From assembly GCA_013146195.2 (NCBI GenBank), contig CM028381.1, positions 52,762,099 through 52,826,098 of the forward strand: 64,000 nt of DNA, given 5' to 3'. Within the stretch, counting starts at the first letter, position 1. Every line of letters starts with the position of its first letter. The position numbers and the translations under genes are program-made. The notes beneath the pieces are model-generated. The model worked only from the letters and a program-made list of their open reading frames with translations. It searched no databases and was not told the origin of the DNA. This DNA is from Codonopsis lanceolata (taxonomy: Eukaryota; Streptophyta; Magnoliopsida; Asterales; Campanulaceae). Positions 22,560 to 33,443 of this stretch are shown here, piece after piece.

Positions 22560-23510
22560 TTGACCCTCATGATTTGTTTTACTTTTTAATTATAAATTTT
22601 GTTCATCCGATGATTTTGATATTAATTTTATTTGGTATTTAATTTTGGATTTAAATATTATTTCAGTTTTAAATTTTATTTTTAATTGATTCCTAGATTT
22701 CTTTTAGGTTTCAATTTTGGTTCATGGTTCTTGATTAATATATGTGTTTCGATTGTTCTTTTGATTTTTAATTTGCTTGTATTTAGATAAAATTATTTTG
22801 ATTTTGACTGATTTTTATTTTTGGTTTTGGCACCGATTTTAGTTTTATTTTAGATTTGTGTATTGCTTTTGATCTTTGATTGTTGCCTTTGTTTTTTTAA
22901 CGGTTATCTTATTTTTATTAATTATTTTTTAGTTATAATTTTATTTGTGTTATTTACTTTCTTCGATTCTGTATTGATTTCAAATCTAATATTTGCTACT
23001 CGATATGAATTGGTTTTTTTTTCTCTTGATTTGACATTTGCTATATTACATTTTGTTCATCTCATGATTTTGATATTATTTTTATTTCTTATTTTATTTT
23101 GGATTTAAATATGATTTTAGTTTTAATTTTTTGCAATTGATTCCTAGTTTTTTTTTTTTGTTTCAGTTTTGGTTTATGGTTCTTGATTAGTAGCTTTGCT
23201 TCAATTGAACTTTTGATTTCTTAATTTGCTTCTATTTAGATAAAAGTATATTGATTTTGACCGATTTTAATATTTGGTTTTTACACCGATTTCAGTTTTA
23301 GTTTAGATTTTTGTGCAAGTTTTTATATTGGTTTTGATATTGATTGTTTCTTTTGTTTTTTCAAAATGGTTATTTTATTTTCATTAATGCTTTTTTAGTT
23401 ATAATTTTATTTGTGTTATTTTTTTCTTCAATGTCGTATTGATTTCAAATATAATATTTGCTACTTGATACAAATTGGTTTCTTATTTTGCTCTTGATTT
23501 TGGCATTTTA
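22560..23510. repeat. T-rich tandem duplication, unit about 453 bp
   Basis: The sequence from GTTCATCCGATGATTTTGAT (22,601) is repeated as GTTCATCTCATGATTTTGAT (23,055), and AGATAAAATTATTTTGAT (22,785) as AGATAAAAGTATATTGAT (23,238), giving a steady offset of 453-454. The plus strand is strongly T rich and A poor in long stretches. No coding signal. Confidence 0.75.
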
Positions 23511-24232
23511 TCGTTTTAGTTTTTTTTATTTTAATTTAAATTTTGGTATATAATTTCTTGAGTTTGATTTATTGTGTAGTAACCTTAAAATACTTTTAAT
23601 AAATTAAAATCTCTACATATTTATTTAAATACTATTGCTTACAAGTATTACTACCAAATGTGTGTATTTTATATAAAATATTAACACATAAAATAACAAG
23701 TATACTTGATTTACCTTCTTTTTTAATTTTGAACTAAAACAAGGAAAAAAATTGAAGTCAAACACAATGTCATTTCATAAGTAGGAAAATGTATGCATAT
23801 GAATTGATCATGTCAAGATCGATACAATAGTTGACGTGCAACAATTTGCAAAAAAACAAAAAAAAAAGATTCATACGAAAATGGAAGTACAAATGGTCTT
23901 TAGATTGAGAAGGAGGGAAGGAAGAAGAACAATAATTTAGTTCTCATTATGTTATTAATATGACATTAAAATGACCATCAATTCCATTCATTAGGGACAA
24001 TAATTAAGGGTATTGTAACAATAATTCATGTAATCGTAAGAATTATTAATCATTTATTTTTTATTTGAGTAATAATAATAATAAAGTGAACATAATCAAT
24101 TACTTTCTTAATTGATAACCTTTTAAGCTTCATTTTACTAATTTGTAAGTTTTTTTTGTAATTTAATTTATTATTAAATGACATGAACATACCATTCATG
24201 TTTCAATTAATAGATTTATATCATATTATATA

Positions 24233-24495
24233 CTCCCTTCAATTCGTCCCAAAATTATCGTCCTCCTTTCTTTTTTCGTCCGTCACAAAATAATTCTCCA
24301 GTTTGAAACTTACCTTTTAAGAACATCGCTTTTACCACTATTCCCTTACTTTTTTCACTCTACGTTAATTATGGGCCACATACACATGGACTTTAAAAGA
24401 AACTACACATTAAACCAATATAAATAATCAAGTTAAATATTTTTCTTAAATTATGCACCGAGTCAACTAGGACGATTATTTAGGGACGGAGGGAG
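24233..24495. mobile_element. Stowaway-like MITE, copy 1
   Basis: The ends are CTCCCTTCAATTCGTCCC and, inverted, CTCCCTCCGTCCCTAAATAA, flanked by TA on both sides (24,231-24,232 and 24,496-24,497). CTCCCTCCGTCCC is the classic Stowaway terminus and TA its target duplication (Tc1/mariner-type). The body matches the MITE at 42,317-42,574 in the opposite orientation. Confidence 0.9.
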
Positions 24496-24558
24496 TATAT
24501 CTTATCTTATAAAATATGTCTCATATTTGATAAATTTAGTGAGAAAAGAAAAACTACT

Positions 24559-24584
24559 CGTGCAAAGCACGGGTTACACACTAG
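24559..24584 (+). other. Helitron-like 3' terminal hairpin and CTAG end
   Basis: CGTGCAAAGCACG forms a 5-bp stem with a 3-base loop; 13 bases later the sequence ends CTAG, followed by T. Confidence 0.55.
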
Positions 24585-24809
24585 TTTATGTTTAAAATAA
24601 AGTTTCATTATTATCTAAACATAACTCCGACTGAAGAAATGAAAGTTTTTTTAACACTAAATAAAACTTATTAAATTAATAATAATTACACAAATGGTGG
24701 AGAATGAGAGAGAAAATGAGGAAGAAAGAAAATTGGAGAGAGAAGATGAGGGGGACAATGGAGAGAGAAGAAAGTAGGAAGATGAAAAAGTGGATCACTA
24801 TTCCACTAA

Positions 24810-25170
24810 GGGGGATGCTTAATACTCATATGTTAAATACTTAATATAACACTTTTTTGTTGTAAAAATAATATATTATCCTTAACAATTTTTTTTTCCA
24901 GGTATTGGGACCGGTTTGGGACTAGTCTAAAAATAAAAAATAAAAATTTTAGGCATTGGGACTGGTTTGGGATACTAGTCCTAAAAAAAATTAGGTATTG
25001 AGACTGGTTGGGACCAATCCTTAGAATTTTTTTTTTTAGGCATTGGGACTGCTTTGGAATCAGTCCTATTTTTTTTCATTTACCTAAAAAATGGCAAAGG
25101 ATAATTTGGTCCACTTTTTAAAAAAATTAATGTATTAAGCATTTCATAAGTTATGTATTAAGTATCAATG
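24810..25170. mobile_element. Mutator-type MITE with internal repeats
   Basis: A 9-bp direct repeat TTCCACTAA flanks the element (24,801-24,809 and 25,171-25,179). The ends are imperfect inverted repeats: GATGCTTAATACTCATATG on the left and, inverted, GATACTTAATACATAACTTA on the right. A 9-bp duplication is typical of Mutator-like elements. Inside are four diverged copies of ATTGGGACTGGTTTGGGACTAGTCC-like units (shortened here) between 24,901 and 25,072, separated by A/T runs. Confidence 0.65.
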
Positions 25171-25613
25171 TTCCACTAAAGATTCCTCTAAACTTAGAGG
25201 GAGGTATAACTATTTTTAGGGATTGAGGGTAGGAAAAGGTTACATTGTGGCTCAAGTATTGGTAAAGAACTATAAAAAGGCAATTGAAGGGCTAGAAAAA
25301 GTTTCCATTGTGGACGCCATAAAGGATAGTTGCAATGCCCCGAAAAACTCATTAACATGCACATCGATTCAAATAAATACATTTAACAACATAAATTATA
25401 TTTGAAAAGAATTTACATAATATTGGGCACATATGCATTTTGCATTGCGATGCATCATTTGTACACCGCGAGGGATCCTTTGTACATTACGATGCATAAA
25501 GGTGTCTTATTTTGTGTATTGTAATGCATAATTATGTAAATCCTCATGTGTGATCTGTCTTTTTATATTATAGTTAAGAAAATATGAGTAATCATTTATC
25601 ACGATTCATGATA
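25171..25613. other. Spacer
   Basis: I see no gene. A short cluster of GCGATGCAT/ACGATGCAT and TTTGTACA words at about 25,440-25,500 is similar in style to the CGCGATACAAA words in the MuDR-type arms, but too short to classify. Confidence 0.4.
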
Positions 25614-25686
25614 CTCTCTCCGTTCCGGATAAATGTTCTCAGTATACAAGACATAAAAATTAAGAAATGTAATTAATGATGTGTTG

Positions 25687-25689
<3 letters not shown>

Positions 25690-25755
<66 letters not shown>
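25690..25755. repeat. (TA)n microsatellite
   Basis: About 33 uninterrupted TA units inside the outer MITE. Confidence 0.95.
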
Positions 25756-25758
<3 letters not shown>

Positions 25759-25879
25759 GACAATAATACATATTATACAAACTCTCTTTCATTAATTATG
25801 TGCTTATTACACCTACTATCTCTCTAGGATGTAAAATAATGATAGTATTAAATGAAAGGATATATTAGGAAAAATAGTA

Positions 25880-26161
25880 CCTTCCCCCTGTCCTAAAATA
25901 TATGATGTTTTAGGAGAGTTGTTTTGTTTCAAAATAGATGACACTTTACAATTTTCAAAGTACTTTTTTTCATTTTTTTTCCCAATTCTACATATATTTA
26001 TTTACTCCATTATCTCCATAACTTGTGTTTGGTTATTTGGGCAAAAATATCAAGACACATCACTAATGTTTAGATAAGGACAGTTTAGTCTTTTACAATA
26101 TGTTTTCTTAGTCTATGTGAAAAGTCTCAAAACGCCATATATTTTAGGATGGATGAAATAG
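25880..26161. mobile_element. Inner Stowaway-like MITE
   Basis: Left end CCTTCCCCCTGTCCTAAAAT and, inverted, right end CTATTTCATCCATCCTAAAA share the inner CCTAAAATATATG. The element is inserted inside the larger MITE, giving the nested arrangement. Confidence 0.65.
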
Positions 26162-26606
26162 AAAATTTGTACACAAAAAATCTTTATATACATTAATTGG
26201 GATATCACAAAAAAAAAAAATATTTATCCAAGATAGAGGGAGTGTCTATTTCCGATTAACTAAAAAATATAGGGATCGTGACCAGAAATACTACCACAAG
26301 AAAAGTCTACACTCTTACTAATCTGCACCACATGGGAAACATGTTTAGGGTTGAACAAAGAAACAATGTCGTCAGAAATTTACTCACTTAGTAAACTTAT
26401 ATCGTTCAATCCAACACGCAAGTTGGAGTACTATCTATACATATAGAAAAGGAGATAAGTAAGACGTAGAAAGTTACTGTCAAAAGTGACTTTTCAAATT
26501 TAGAACATTTTTAATTTATATATAAGTCTTTTTTATATTAAAAATTAAAAATATAAAATATTACTATTATGGTTAATTGGATAAATAATTCCAAAACCTA
26601 CATTCT

Positions 26607-26615
26607 TATTTAAAT
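26607..26615 (+). promoter_or_regulatory. Possible TATA box of the P450 gene
   Basis: TATTTAAAT lies about 60 bases before the chosen start codon, a plausible distance for a short 5' untranslated region. Only the sequence and position support it. Confidence 0.4.
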
Positions 26616-26675
26616 CTTCGGCATTCGTTCTAGCTTATTAAGCCTTCATCATTAACCATTATTTTTGCTGTAACC

Positions 26676-28485
26676 ATGTATATCCTTATATCATCTCTTC
26701 TTGTTTTGGGGACTCTCTTTGTTTATTATGCGCCTAGCATATTGTTTAAGAAAAATCCTACTGACAGCAGCCAACGATTACCACCAGGAAACTTAGGATG
26801 GCCGATTGTTGGAGAATCTCTGGCATTCAGCTCCGCCATGAGAAATGGATCCCCCCAGAAATTCGTCGGTGACAGAATGAAGAAATACGCGCCTACTCAA
26901 GTATTCAAGACCTCAATGTTAGGAGAGAAGATGTCCATTCTATACGGTGCTGCTGGGAACAAGTTATTGTTCTCAAACGAAAACAAGCTTGTTGCTACTT
27001 GGTGGCCTTCTTCGACTGCAAAGATCCTCAACCACGGGCCTAATGCCCGAAACCTAGCAAACACACTTCGCATGAGCCTCCTCGAATTCGTCAAACCCGA
27101 AGGACTCCAACAATGTGTGTCAACAATCCAGTTAACGGTGAATGATCACCTACAGAGAGAATGGATCCCAAACAAAGGCGAGGTGATCGTGTTTCCTCTA
27201 TTGAAGAAGCTGACTTTTGCTTTGGGTTGCCAAACCTTTATAGGAATGGTCGATCCTGAGCAGATAGCTAAGCTTTCTGATCTTTTCGTTGATATAATGA
27301 ATGGAATCCTATCCCTCCCGATTGATTTTCCAGGCTTTGCATTTAATCGAGCGAAGAAATCAACTGCCCGTATTAGAAACGTGTTAGTTCCAATTATTAG
27401 GAAGAAAAGAAATCAAATAACGTCAGAGAAAAGCACCGTTCAGGAGAAACGGAACTTGTTCTCTCTGTTGCTTAGACAAACCGATGAGGAAGGCAAGCTT
27501 CTGTCGGAGATGGATATTGCTACTCAGATATTATCATTACTTATTGCTAGCCACGACACCACAAGCAGCACCATGACATCTGTTGTTTACTTTCTTGCTG
27601 ATCATCCAAATTCCTATGCTCGAGTTTTAGAGGGTAATTAAGTAACAACTGAACATATGCACAAAACTCTTAATTAGTTCTAAATCTAAAGTTTGAGAAA
27701 CCTGTTTTATTTACGTATTCTTGTTAATTAAGAAAGCCCCTTAGCTTCTGTTTCATAATTAGTAAATTGTTCATCTTTCGTTGACAGAGCAAATGGAGAT
27801 TGCAAACTCCAAAGGGGACAACGAACCATTGACCTGGGAAGACATCCAAAAGATGAAGCATTCTTGGACTGTTGCTTGTGAAGCATTGAGGATTGCTACT
27901 CCACCAGGAAGTTTTAAAGAGGTTTTGGCTGATTTTTCTTTTGGAGGATGTCTTATTCCAAAAGGGTGGAAGGTATACACTTGGCATTAATTTCTCCATT
28001 TCTCTAAGTTTTTGGCTCTAGATCTTGCAAAATTCTATAGGACTTAGGAATACTTCTTTTTCTTCTCTCCTTTTTTTTTTTTTTTGTCACCAACTGGTAA
28101 CACATAGTCATTACCTGATGACCCCCCCAACTCTACCAAAGTTCACCTCGAGTTGCATTTCCTTTACAGTTCCAATATTTTGCAGATCTTCTTGAGTACT
28201 CACGCAACACATTACAATCCAGAATGCTTTCCAAACCCAGAGAAATTTGATCCTTCGAGGTTTGAAGGGAATGGACCTTTGCCGTATACATTTGTACCAT
28301 TTGGAGGAGGACCTAAGATGTGCCCAGGAAGAGAATTTGCACGCCTTGAAATTCTGACCTTTATGCATTGTCTGGTGACAAAGTTTCAGTGGGAGAAAAT
28401 ATTTCCGGATGAAAAGCTAACATACAACCCTGTAGCCATACCTGTAAAAGGTCTCCCAATCCGTCTCTTGCCTCATCAAACTTGA
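26676..28485 (+). CDS. CYP716: Cytochrome P450, CYP716-type, three exons, 480 residues, apparently intact
   Basis: Plant CYP716 enzymes oxidise triterpene skeletons such as beta-amyrin at the endoplasmic reticulum, using electrons from P450 reductase. I read exons 26,676-27,633, 27,788-27,972 and 28,186-28,485; all introns have GT...AG and the joins keep frame (phase 1, then phase 0). Length of 480 is normal for the family. Seen: N-terminal membrane anchor (residues about 2-22), [14 protein letters not shown] (proline-rich hinge), [12 protein letters not shown], ExxR as EALR (351-354), FDPSRFEG (402-409) and heme loop [10 protein letters not shown] with Cys427. The I-helix motif is ASHDTT (291-296); the usual glycine before the variable residue is serine. 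No stop or frameshift is seen. The substrate cannot be predicted from this sequence. Other P450 families are unlikely because [14 protein letters not shown] and the C-terminal [11 protein letters not shown] wording fit CYP716 closely. Confidence 0.93.
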
Positions 28486-28498
28486 ATTTAGCCTGTCA

Positions 28499-28522
28499 AA
28501 TATATATATATATATATATATA
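28499..28522. repeat. (TA)n microsatellite after the P450 stop codon
   Basis: Twelve TA units 14 bases after the stop, probably within the 3' untranslated region. Confidence 0.85.
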
Positions 28523-28808
28523 ACTGGGACACCTAACTACCTAAGTGGATGGAAACTCGAAATCCTCGTTTGTATTAGAGATGTTCGTTTTATTTAAATA
28601 TAAATGAAAAGAGAAAAATTATCACATATGATTGAGAGTGTAAATTTAATCACGTCTACATATGATCAAATTCACATATGATCAAATCCACGTGATGCTC
28701 TAAATGGGTATTAATGTATATGTTCTATTAAAATTTGTGATAGTTGACTCTTAAAATTTGTTAATATTCATGTTCCGTTGAATTTAGTTAAAAAAAATTA
28801 GTAATTAG
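28523..28808. other. Spacer between P450 and copia 3
   Basis: AT rich; a CACATATGATCAAATYCACRTG-like word is repeated around 28,623-28,690. No gene seen. The polyadenylation region of the P450 is expected here. Confidence 0.45.
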
Positions 28809-29027
28809 TATTAGTGAATAATATTTGTAATTATTATTAGTGGTAAATACCATATATATATAGTTCTTTTCCTTGTATAATTTTTTTCATATTTTATCTC
28901 TTTCCTTATATAGGTTTCTTATACCCTACTCCTTGTGTAACTCTAATTGTAACTCTCAATATAAATAGGTGATTCAATCAATAGAAAAGTTATATGTCAT
29001 TATTCATAATTATTGTGTGTTTCTACA
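28809..29027 (+). repeat. 5' LTR of copia 3
   Basis: Starts TATTAGTGAATAATATTTG and ends GTGTTTCTACA. A CAATATAAATAGG TATA-like element lies at about 28,957-28,969. Confidence 0.92.
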
Positions 29028-29039
29028 TGGTATCAGAGC
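29028..29039 (+). other. Primer binding site of copia 3
   Basis: TGGTATCAGAGC, complementary to the 3' end of initiator tRNA-Met, directly after the LTR. Confidence 0.92.
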
Positions 29040-29089
29040 AAAGCTCCTAAACCTCCTTCCACTTGCCGCCGCCCACGAATTCCGCCTCC

Positions 29090-30015
29090 ATGGCTATCGG
29101 TAACCACGCCCTAACCATTCAAAACCCGTTGATCCAACCCAAACCTTCCAACTCATAAACATCTCCCATCACAATATCACCAAACTCACCTCCACCAACT
29201 ATATAGCTTGGAAACTTCAAGTCGAGGCCACTCTCATTGGCTATGACATCTACGAATTTGTAGATGGCTCATACCCTTATCCGCCTCCCACCATCCTCTC
29301 GAAGGATGCCCAAACACCCAACCCTAACTACCAACCATGGATCTGACAAGACAAGCTTCTGTTTGGAACCCTTGTCGGGTTCCTCTCCGCTTCGCTTGTC
29401 CCTCTAATCCAGCAAGCCGCAACCACCCAAGCAGCATTGGAAACCCTAGCACACGCCTATGCTCGCCTAACTCGCGACCATGTCTAGTAGATCAAGGACC
29501 ACCTCAAGTGAGCTTCCAAGGGCACTTAATCGATCTCTGAATACACGCAGCCCGTCAAAGGTCGTGCTGATGAGCTCGCTGCCCTTGGCAAACCCCTAAA
29601 CCACGAGGATCTCATTGAGATCATCTTAGCGGGCTTAGACGATGACTACCGCCACATTATTGATGTGGTCGAAGGACAGAACACTCATATCTCGTTTGAT
29701 GACCTTTATGAAAAACTCATCAACCATGAGTTGCTCCTCAAGCAATCCCAACAGCTTGTCTGCTCGGCAACCATCAATGCCAGCTCGACAATTTCCCCCG
29801 CAACCTCGGCTACCCTCCTCACAATCCTTGGCATCAGCTCCTCGCCCACAACGACCACATCATGGAAAATTTTAAGGTTGTCGCCAACAGGGATGCACGG
29901 TTGCTCTTTGCCCCAAATATTAACTGGTCGCCACTACGCCCTAGTCCACTGGTCAGAACTCTACAAGCGTATCCAAGTGGCAACCACGGGAAGACTCAGC
30001 AACCACAGCTGACAT
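29090..30015 (+). pseudogene. gag: Copia 3 gag, broken
   Basis: Pieces read HNITKLTSTNYIAWKLQVEA (about 29,170-29,230), IGYDIYEFVDG, RQDKLLFGTLVGFLSASL-like text (about 29,345) and GLDDDYRHIIDVVEG with FDDLYEKLINHELLLKQ (about 29,632-29,745). This is the copia-type gag pattern. Stops at about 29,345, 29,486 and 29,515 and a frameshift near 29,750 disrupt it. Confidence 0.8.
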
Positions 30016-31255
30016 AGGGACACTAAGTTGGTTTCTTGATAGTGATGCTTCTCACCATGTCATTGGTGACCTTGACAACTTCTCCCTGTACTCTACCTAC
30101 ACGAGCACTGCCGAGATGGTCATCAGTGATGCTACAGGGTTAACTATCTCCAAAACTGGTTCATCCTCTCTTAACACACCATCATACACATTTGCCTTGC
30201 ATAATGTTCTTTTTGTACCTGACATGAAACGAAACGTCATATCTATATCTCAATTTTGCATCTCAAATAACACATCTATTGAGTTCTTACCATCTTTTTT
30301 TCATGTGAATGATCTTTTGACATGGAGCATACTGCTAATCGGGCAATCTAAAGATGGTGTGTATGAATGGCCGACCATAGCCCCTCCTCGCCCCTCTACT
30401 TGTGTTGGCTCTAAAGTCTCTCACCAAGACTGGCACCATCGGCTTGGTCATCCTTTTGAATCGGTCCAGTGTCAAATTCTATCAAGTTTTGGTTTAGCAT
30501 TAGACACTACTCGCTTTAAACAAACACATTGTAATGACTGTTTATGCAATAAAAGTCATAAAATTCCTTTCTCTCACTCTATTATTATGTCTACCACCCC
30601 ACTCCAAATCATTTACTCTGATGTCTAGACCTCCACCTTTATTCTGTTGATGGGTTCAAGTATTATGTGATGTTTGTTGATCAATTCACACACTACATAT
30701 GGCTCTATCCTCTCAAACGCAAGTCTGATGTAGCCACTATCTTTCCCCGTTTTAAAGCCTTGGTCGAAAACTATTTCAAAATGACCATTGTCACTCTTTA
30801 CTCAGACAATGGGGGAAAGTACACTGGATTTTCCAGGGATACTGGCTTGGCCGCCTACCTGTCTGCTAACGGCATCTCCTATGTCACTTCGCCACCCCAC
30901 ACTCCAAAACACAATGGGTTCTCAGAACGTCACCACCGTAACATTGTTGAGATTGGCCTCTCCCTTCTCTCTAAAACATCTCTTCCGTTGCCCTTCTGGT
31001 CGTTTGCGGTTCAAACAGCGACTTACCTCATAAATAGGCTACCCACACCAATTCTGAAACATCTCTCACCCTATCAAAAAATGTTTGGGTCTCCACCAAA
31101 CTACTCCAAACTTCGTGCCTTTAATTGTCTTTGCTACCCTTGGCTGCGCCCATACTTCGCTCATAAGCTAGTTGCTCGCTCCACCCCGTGTGTCTTCATT
31201 GGTTACTCACTCACCCAAAATGCCTACCTATGTTATGATCCGAACACCACTTAGT
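30016..31255 (+). pseudogene. pol: Copia 3 protease, pre-integrase and integrase
   Basis: At about 30,030-30,065 the protease site reads FLDSDASHHV; the usual DSG is DSD, which should weaken or kill it. The pre-integrase domain has DWHHRLGHPFE (about 30,428) and HCNDCLCNKSHK. After a TAG at 30,626-30,628 the integrase runs from 30,667 with DQFTHYIWLYPLKRKSD, LYSDNGGKYTGF and HNGFSERHHRNIVE. The uninterrupted GACAATGGGGGAAAGTACAC at about 30,805 shows where Tat entered copia 1. Confidence 0.88.
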
Positions 31256-32038
31256 TGTTCGTTTTTGTCATGTTCGGTTTGTCGAGTCCGAGTTTCCATA
31301 TCCAACCTTGAGTTGCATCTTCCTCGCCCTACCGATTCCACACGAGCTACTTGGTTACCCCTTCATAATATTATCCCGACTTCTTTCAAACCATCCGCTG
31401 CCCTCACCAGTGATTTCATGCATGTTAGTCCTCGCACGAATCAGAGCATGGTTGAACTCGGCTCTCCCATACACCAGCATCACCCAGCCAGTACCTTCCC
31501 GACTCTCTGTATTATGCCCGCTACCAGCTCAGTGCCTACCGCTCAACCCTCCTCAGCATCTAGCAATGTGCCCAAGGATAGCTCTATATCCGCTACTAAC
31601 TCCTTTTCGGCACCATGTCCCCTACTCGAGGATAGCACTATGTTCGCTACTCTACCATCCTCAGCAACCTGTAACCTGGCTGAGGACATTCCAATGTCCG
31701 TTCCTCTAGTTCTTGTGCTCGCTACTACTAGTACCTCCATTATTAATACTCGCTCCAAGAATAATATTCACAAGACGCTCACCAAACTCAGTCTCTCGAC
31801 TCAACTAGCAACGAACAACAAAGCAACATGTGTCATTTAGGCTTTAAAGATATACGGTGGCGACATGCCATGTCTGAAAGAATTTGATACTCTGGCTCAC
31901 AATGGTACTTAGGATTTGGTTCCCTCAATGGGGGCTCGCAATATTTTTGGTTGAAAATGGATCTTCCGCATGAAACGACATACTGATGGCACCATTGACC
32001 GCTACAAAACTCGCCTCATCGCCAAAGGGTTTCACCAG
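31256..32038 (+). pseudogene. pol: Copia 3 integrase-RT linker and RT start
   Basis: A Ser/Thr/Pro-rich linker with INTRSKNNIHKTLTKLSLS (about 31,740-31,800) leads into RT. WIFRMKRHTDGTIDRYKTRL and LIAKGFHQ are seen at about 31,960-32,038, where the solo LTR interrupts the gene. The linker is frameshifted at about 31,250. Confidence 0.8.
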
Positions 32039-33438
32039 TGATGGGAACCCAAAAGTGTGATAAATGTAGCCGGTTTTATGATTTATTTTAGAGTAAAATA
32101 TTACACTTTTGGTTGGTTTGTGTTGATTGTGATGCAGGTGCAAAGGTAGCTGCAAAAGAGGAAAATGCTGGATATCAGACAAGAGGAAAACTTGGGATGT
32201 CACATGGGCACGTGATATCCACAGTTTCGGAGCTGAGCTGTTGGCTAGTCACTGAAGTTTTGGGCAGACTTGTTAGACAGTTAGACAATGCAGTTATTTC
32301 TGTCTAATTCAGTTTATGTATTAAATTAAAATATTGATTTGCAAGTAGTGGGCGGTTTTAGGAAGTTACCGGTAGTTTTAAAACTACCGAGTAGTGGTTT
32401 AATGGGAGAGTGGAGTGATATTTATGTGTGTATTTCCTGAACAATTAGGAGGAGAATTCGTCCAGGGAGTATTGGGGAGAATAATACAGTAGCTTGAGAG
32501 ATAGATAGTCACTAACAATTGTGTGGAGAAAAGTGTAAAGAACTTGTGATCTTTCCTTCAAATTCATATCTGCTGGAACAAACGATTTGTTTATTCTTGT
32601 AAGTTGTTTTTAATTCATGTTTAATAGCTAAGGTTCTTCTTCCAGTCAATGAGAGATTAAGTCTCAAGCATTTTACTTTTGTGAGATCTAATAGATTTAA
32701 TTCTTGTTTTATTTACAAATATTTGTTCGTTCTCCGTTTAACACGTTGGAAGATTGTTGTGTCTAATTAATGTTTGTGGCCAAAATATTAATTAACATAA
32801 TAATCTAAAGCTAGTTAACGTCGTTGATCCGTAATTGTCCTCGGTCTTAACAAAGTGGCAAGTAATACACCTTTTAGGCATCACAAGCATAATCGGACCG
32901 TATTACGGGTACGGATGATCATTGTTACATGATATTGCTTCAATACACATGGCTCAATCGGTCTCTCGCTTCTTAATGCAACCGAGTTATTAAATCTTAC
33001 GAGCGTCTCGGAGGTTGTAACTCGGTTAGACGGTAATTAACGAGCGTCTCTTAATTATCAACACAGTAAGGAGAGATTGAGTGTTAGGCGTTCGTCGACA
33101 CTTTTAACCGGTTTATTTGAAATCCAACAAGATATTTTTGCATCGATGATCAGAAATAAAATGCGAGACGAAATTGCATCATTGGCTGGAATTTTATTGA
33201 ATTAAGTCAAGCATTAATCTGTTAGTTTAATTAAAAGCATTAATTTTTAGTTAATTAGTTAATTAGTTAATTAGTTTATTTTTTAGTTAATTAAAAATAT
33301 AATTTCATATGCATTATTTACTTAGTAAAATTCTAAAAAGGAATAAGTACAACGTTCCCTGTGGATACGATCCCGACTTACCTTATACTCATTATTAGGG
33401 AAGTAGGTGAATTAATTTTGACGATTTGACACTTGTCA
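32039..33438 (+). mobile_element. Solo LTR of a Ty3-type element inside copia 3
   Basis: A 1400-bp insert with TG...CA ends (TGATGGGAACCC at the start, GACACTTGTCA at the end) is flanked by the 5-bp duplication ACCAG (32,034-32,038 and 33,439-33,443). Copia 1 and 2 lack it. Its end region has CGTTCCCTGTGGATACGATC, similar in style to GTCTCTGTGGTTCGACC near the end of the Athila LTRs here, so it is probably from an Athila-like element. No internal region is present, as expected after LTR-LTR recombination. Confidence 0.9.
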
Positions 33439-33443
33439 ACCAG

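Larger units (their letters stand above)
22003..24584 (+). mobile_element. Candidate non-autonomous Helitron
   Basis: The proposed 3' end (about 24,555-24,584) has a short GC-rich hairpin CGTGC-AAA-GCACG, then GGTTACACACTAG, and is followed by T. This is the hairpin plus CTAG ending known for plant Helitrons. A possible 5' end TCTATATAAAACTCATAATT starts at 22,003 directly after an A, as required for insertion between A and T. There is no helicase gene inside; it contains a T-rich tandem duplication and a Stowaway MITE close to the 3' end. The 3' end is fairly convincing; the 5' end is a guess. Confidence 0.42.
25614..26242. mobile_element. Outer MITE of a nested pair
   Basis: The left end CTCTCTCCGTTCCGGATAAA matches, inverted, the right end CTCCCTCTATCTTGGATAAA. 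This resembles Stowaway termini. The left side is preceded by TA; on the right TG follows, so the TA duplication is imperfect. It contains a long (TA)n tract (25,690-25,755) and a second MITE at 25,880-26,161. Confidence 0.65.

Noticed and set aside
26433..26460. A TCTATACATATAGAAAAG sequence after A in the P450 promoter looks like a Helitron 5' end
   Set aside because: No matching hairpin plus CTRR end was found downstream in the same orientation, and the motif is short and AT rich.
32113..32307. Short open frame in the first solo LTR
   Set aside because: It lies inside a non-coding LTR and shows no known motif.
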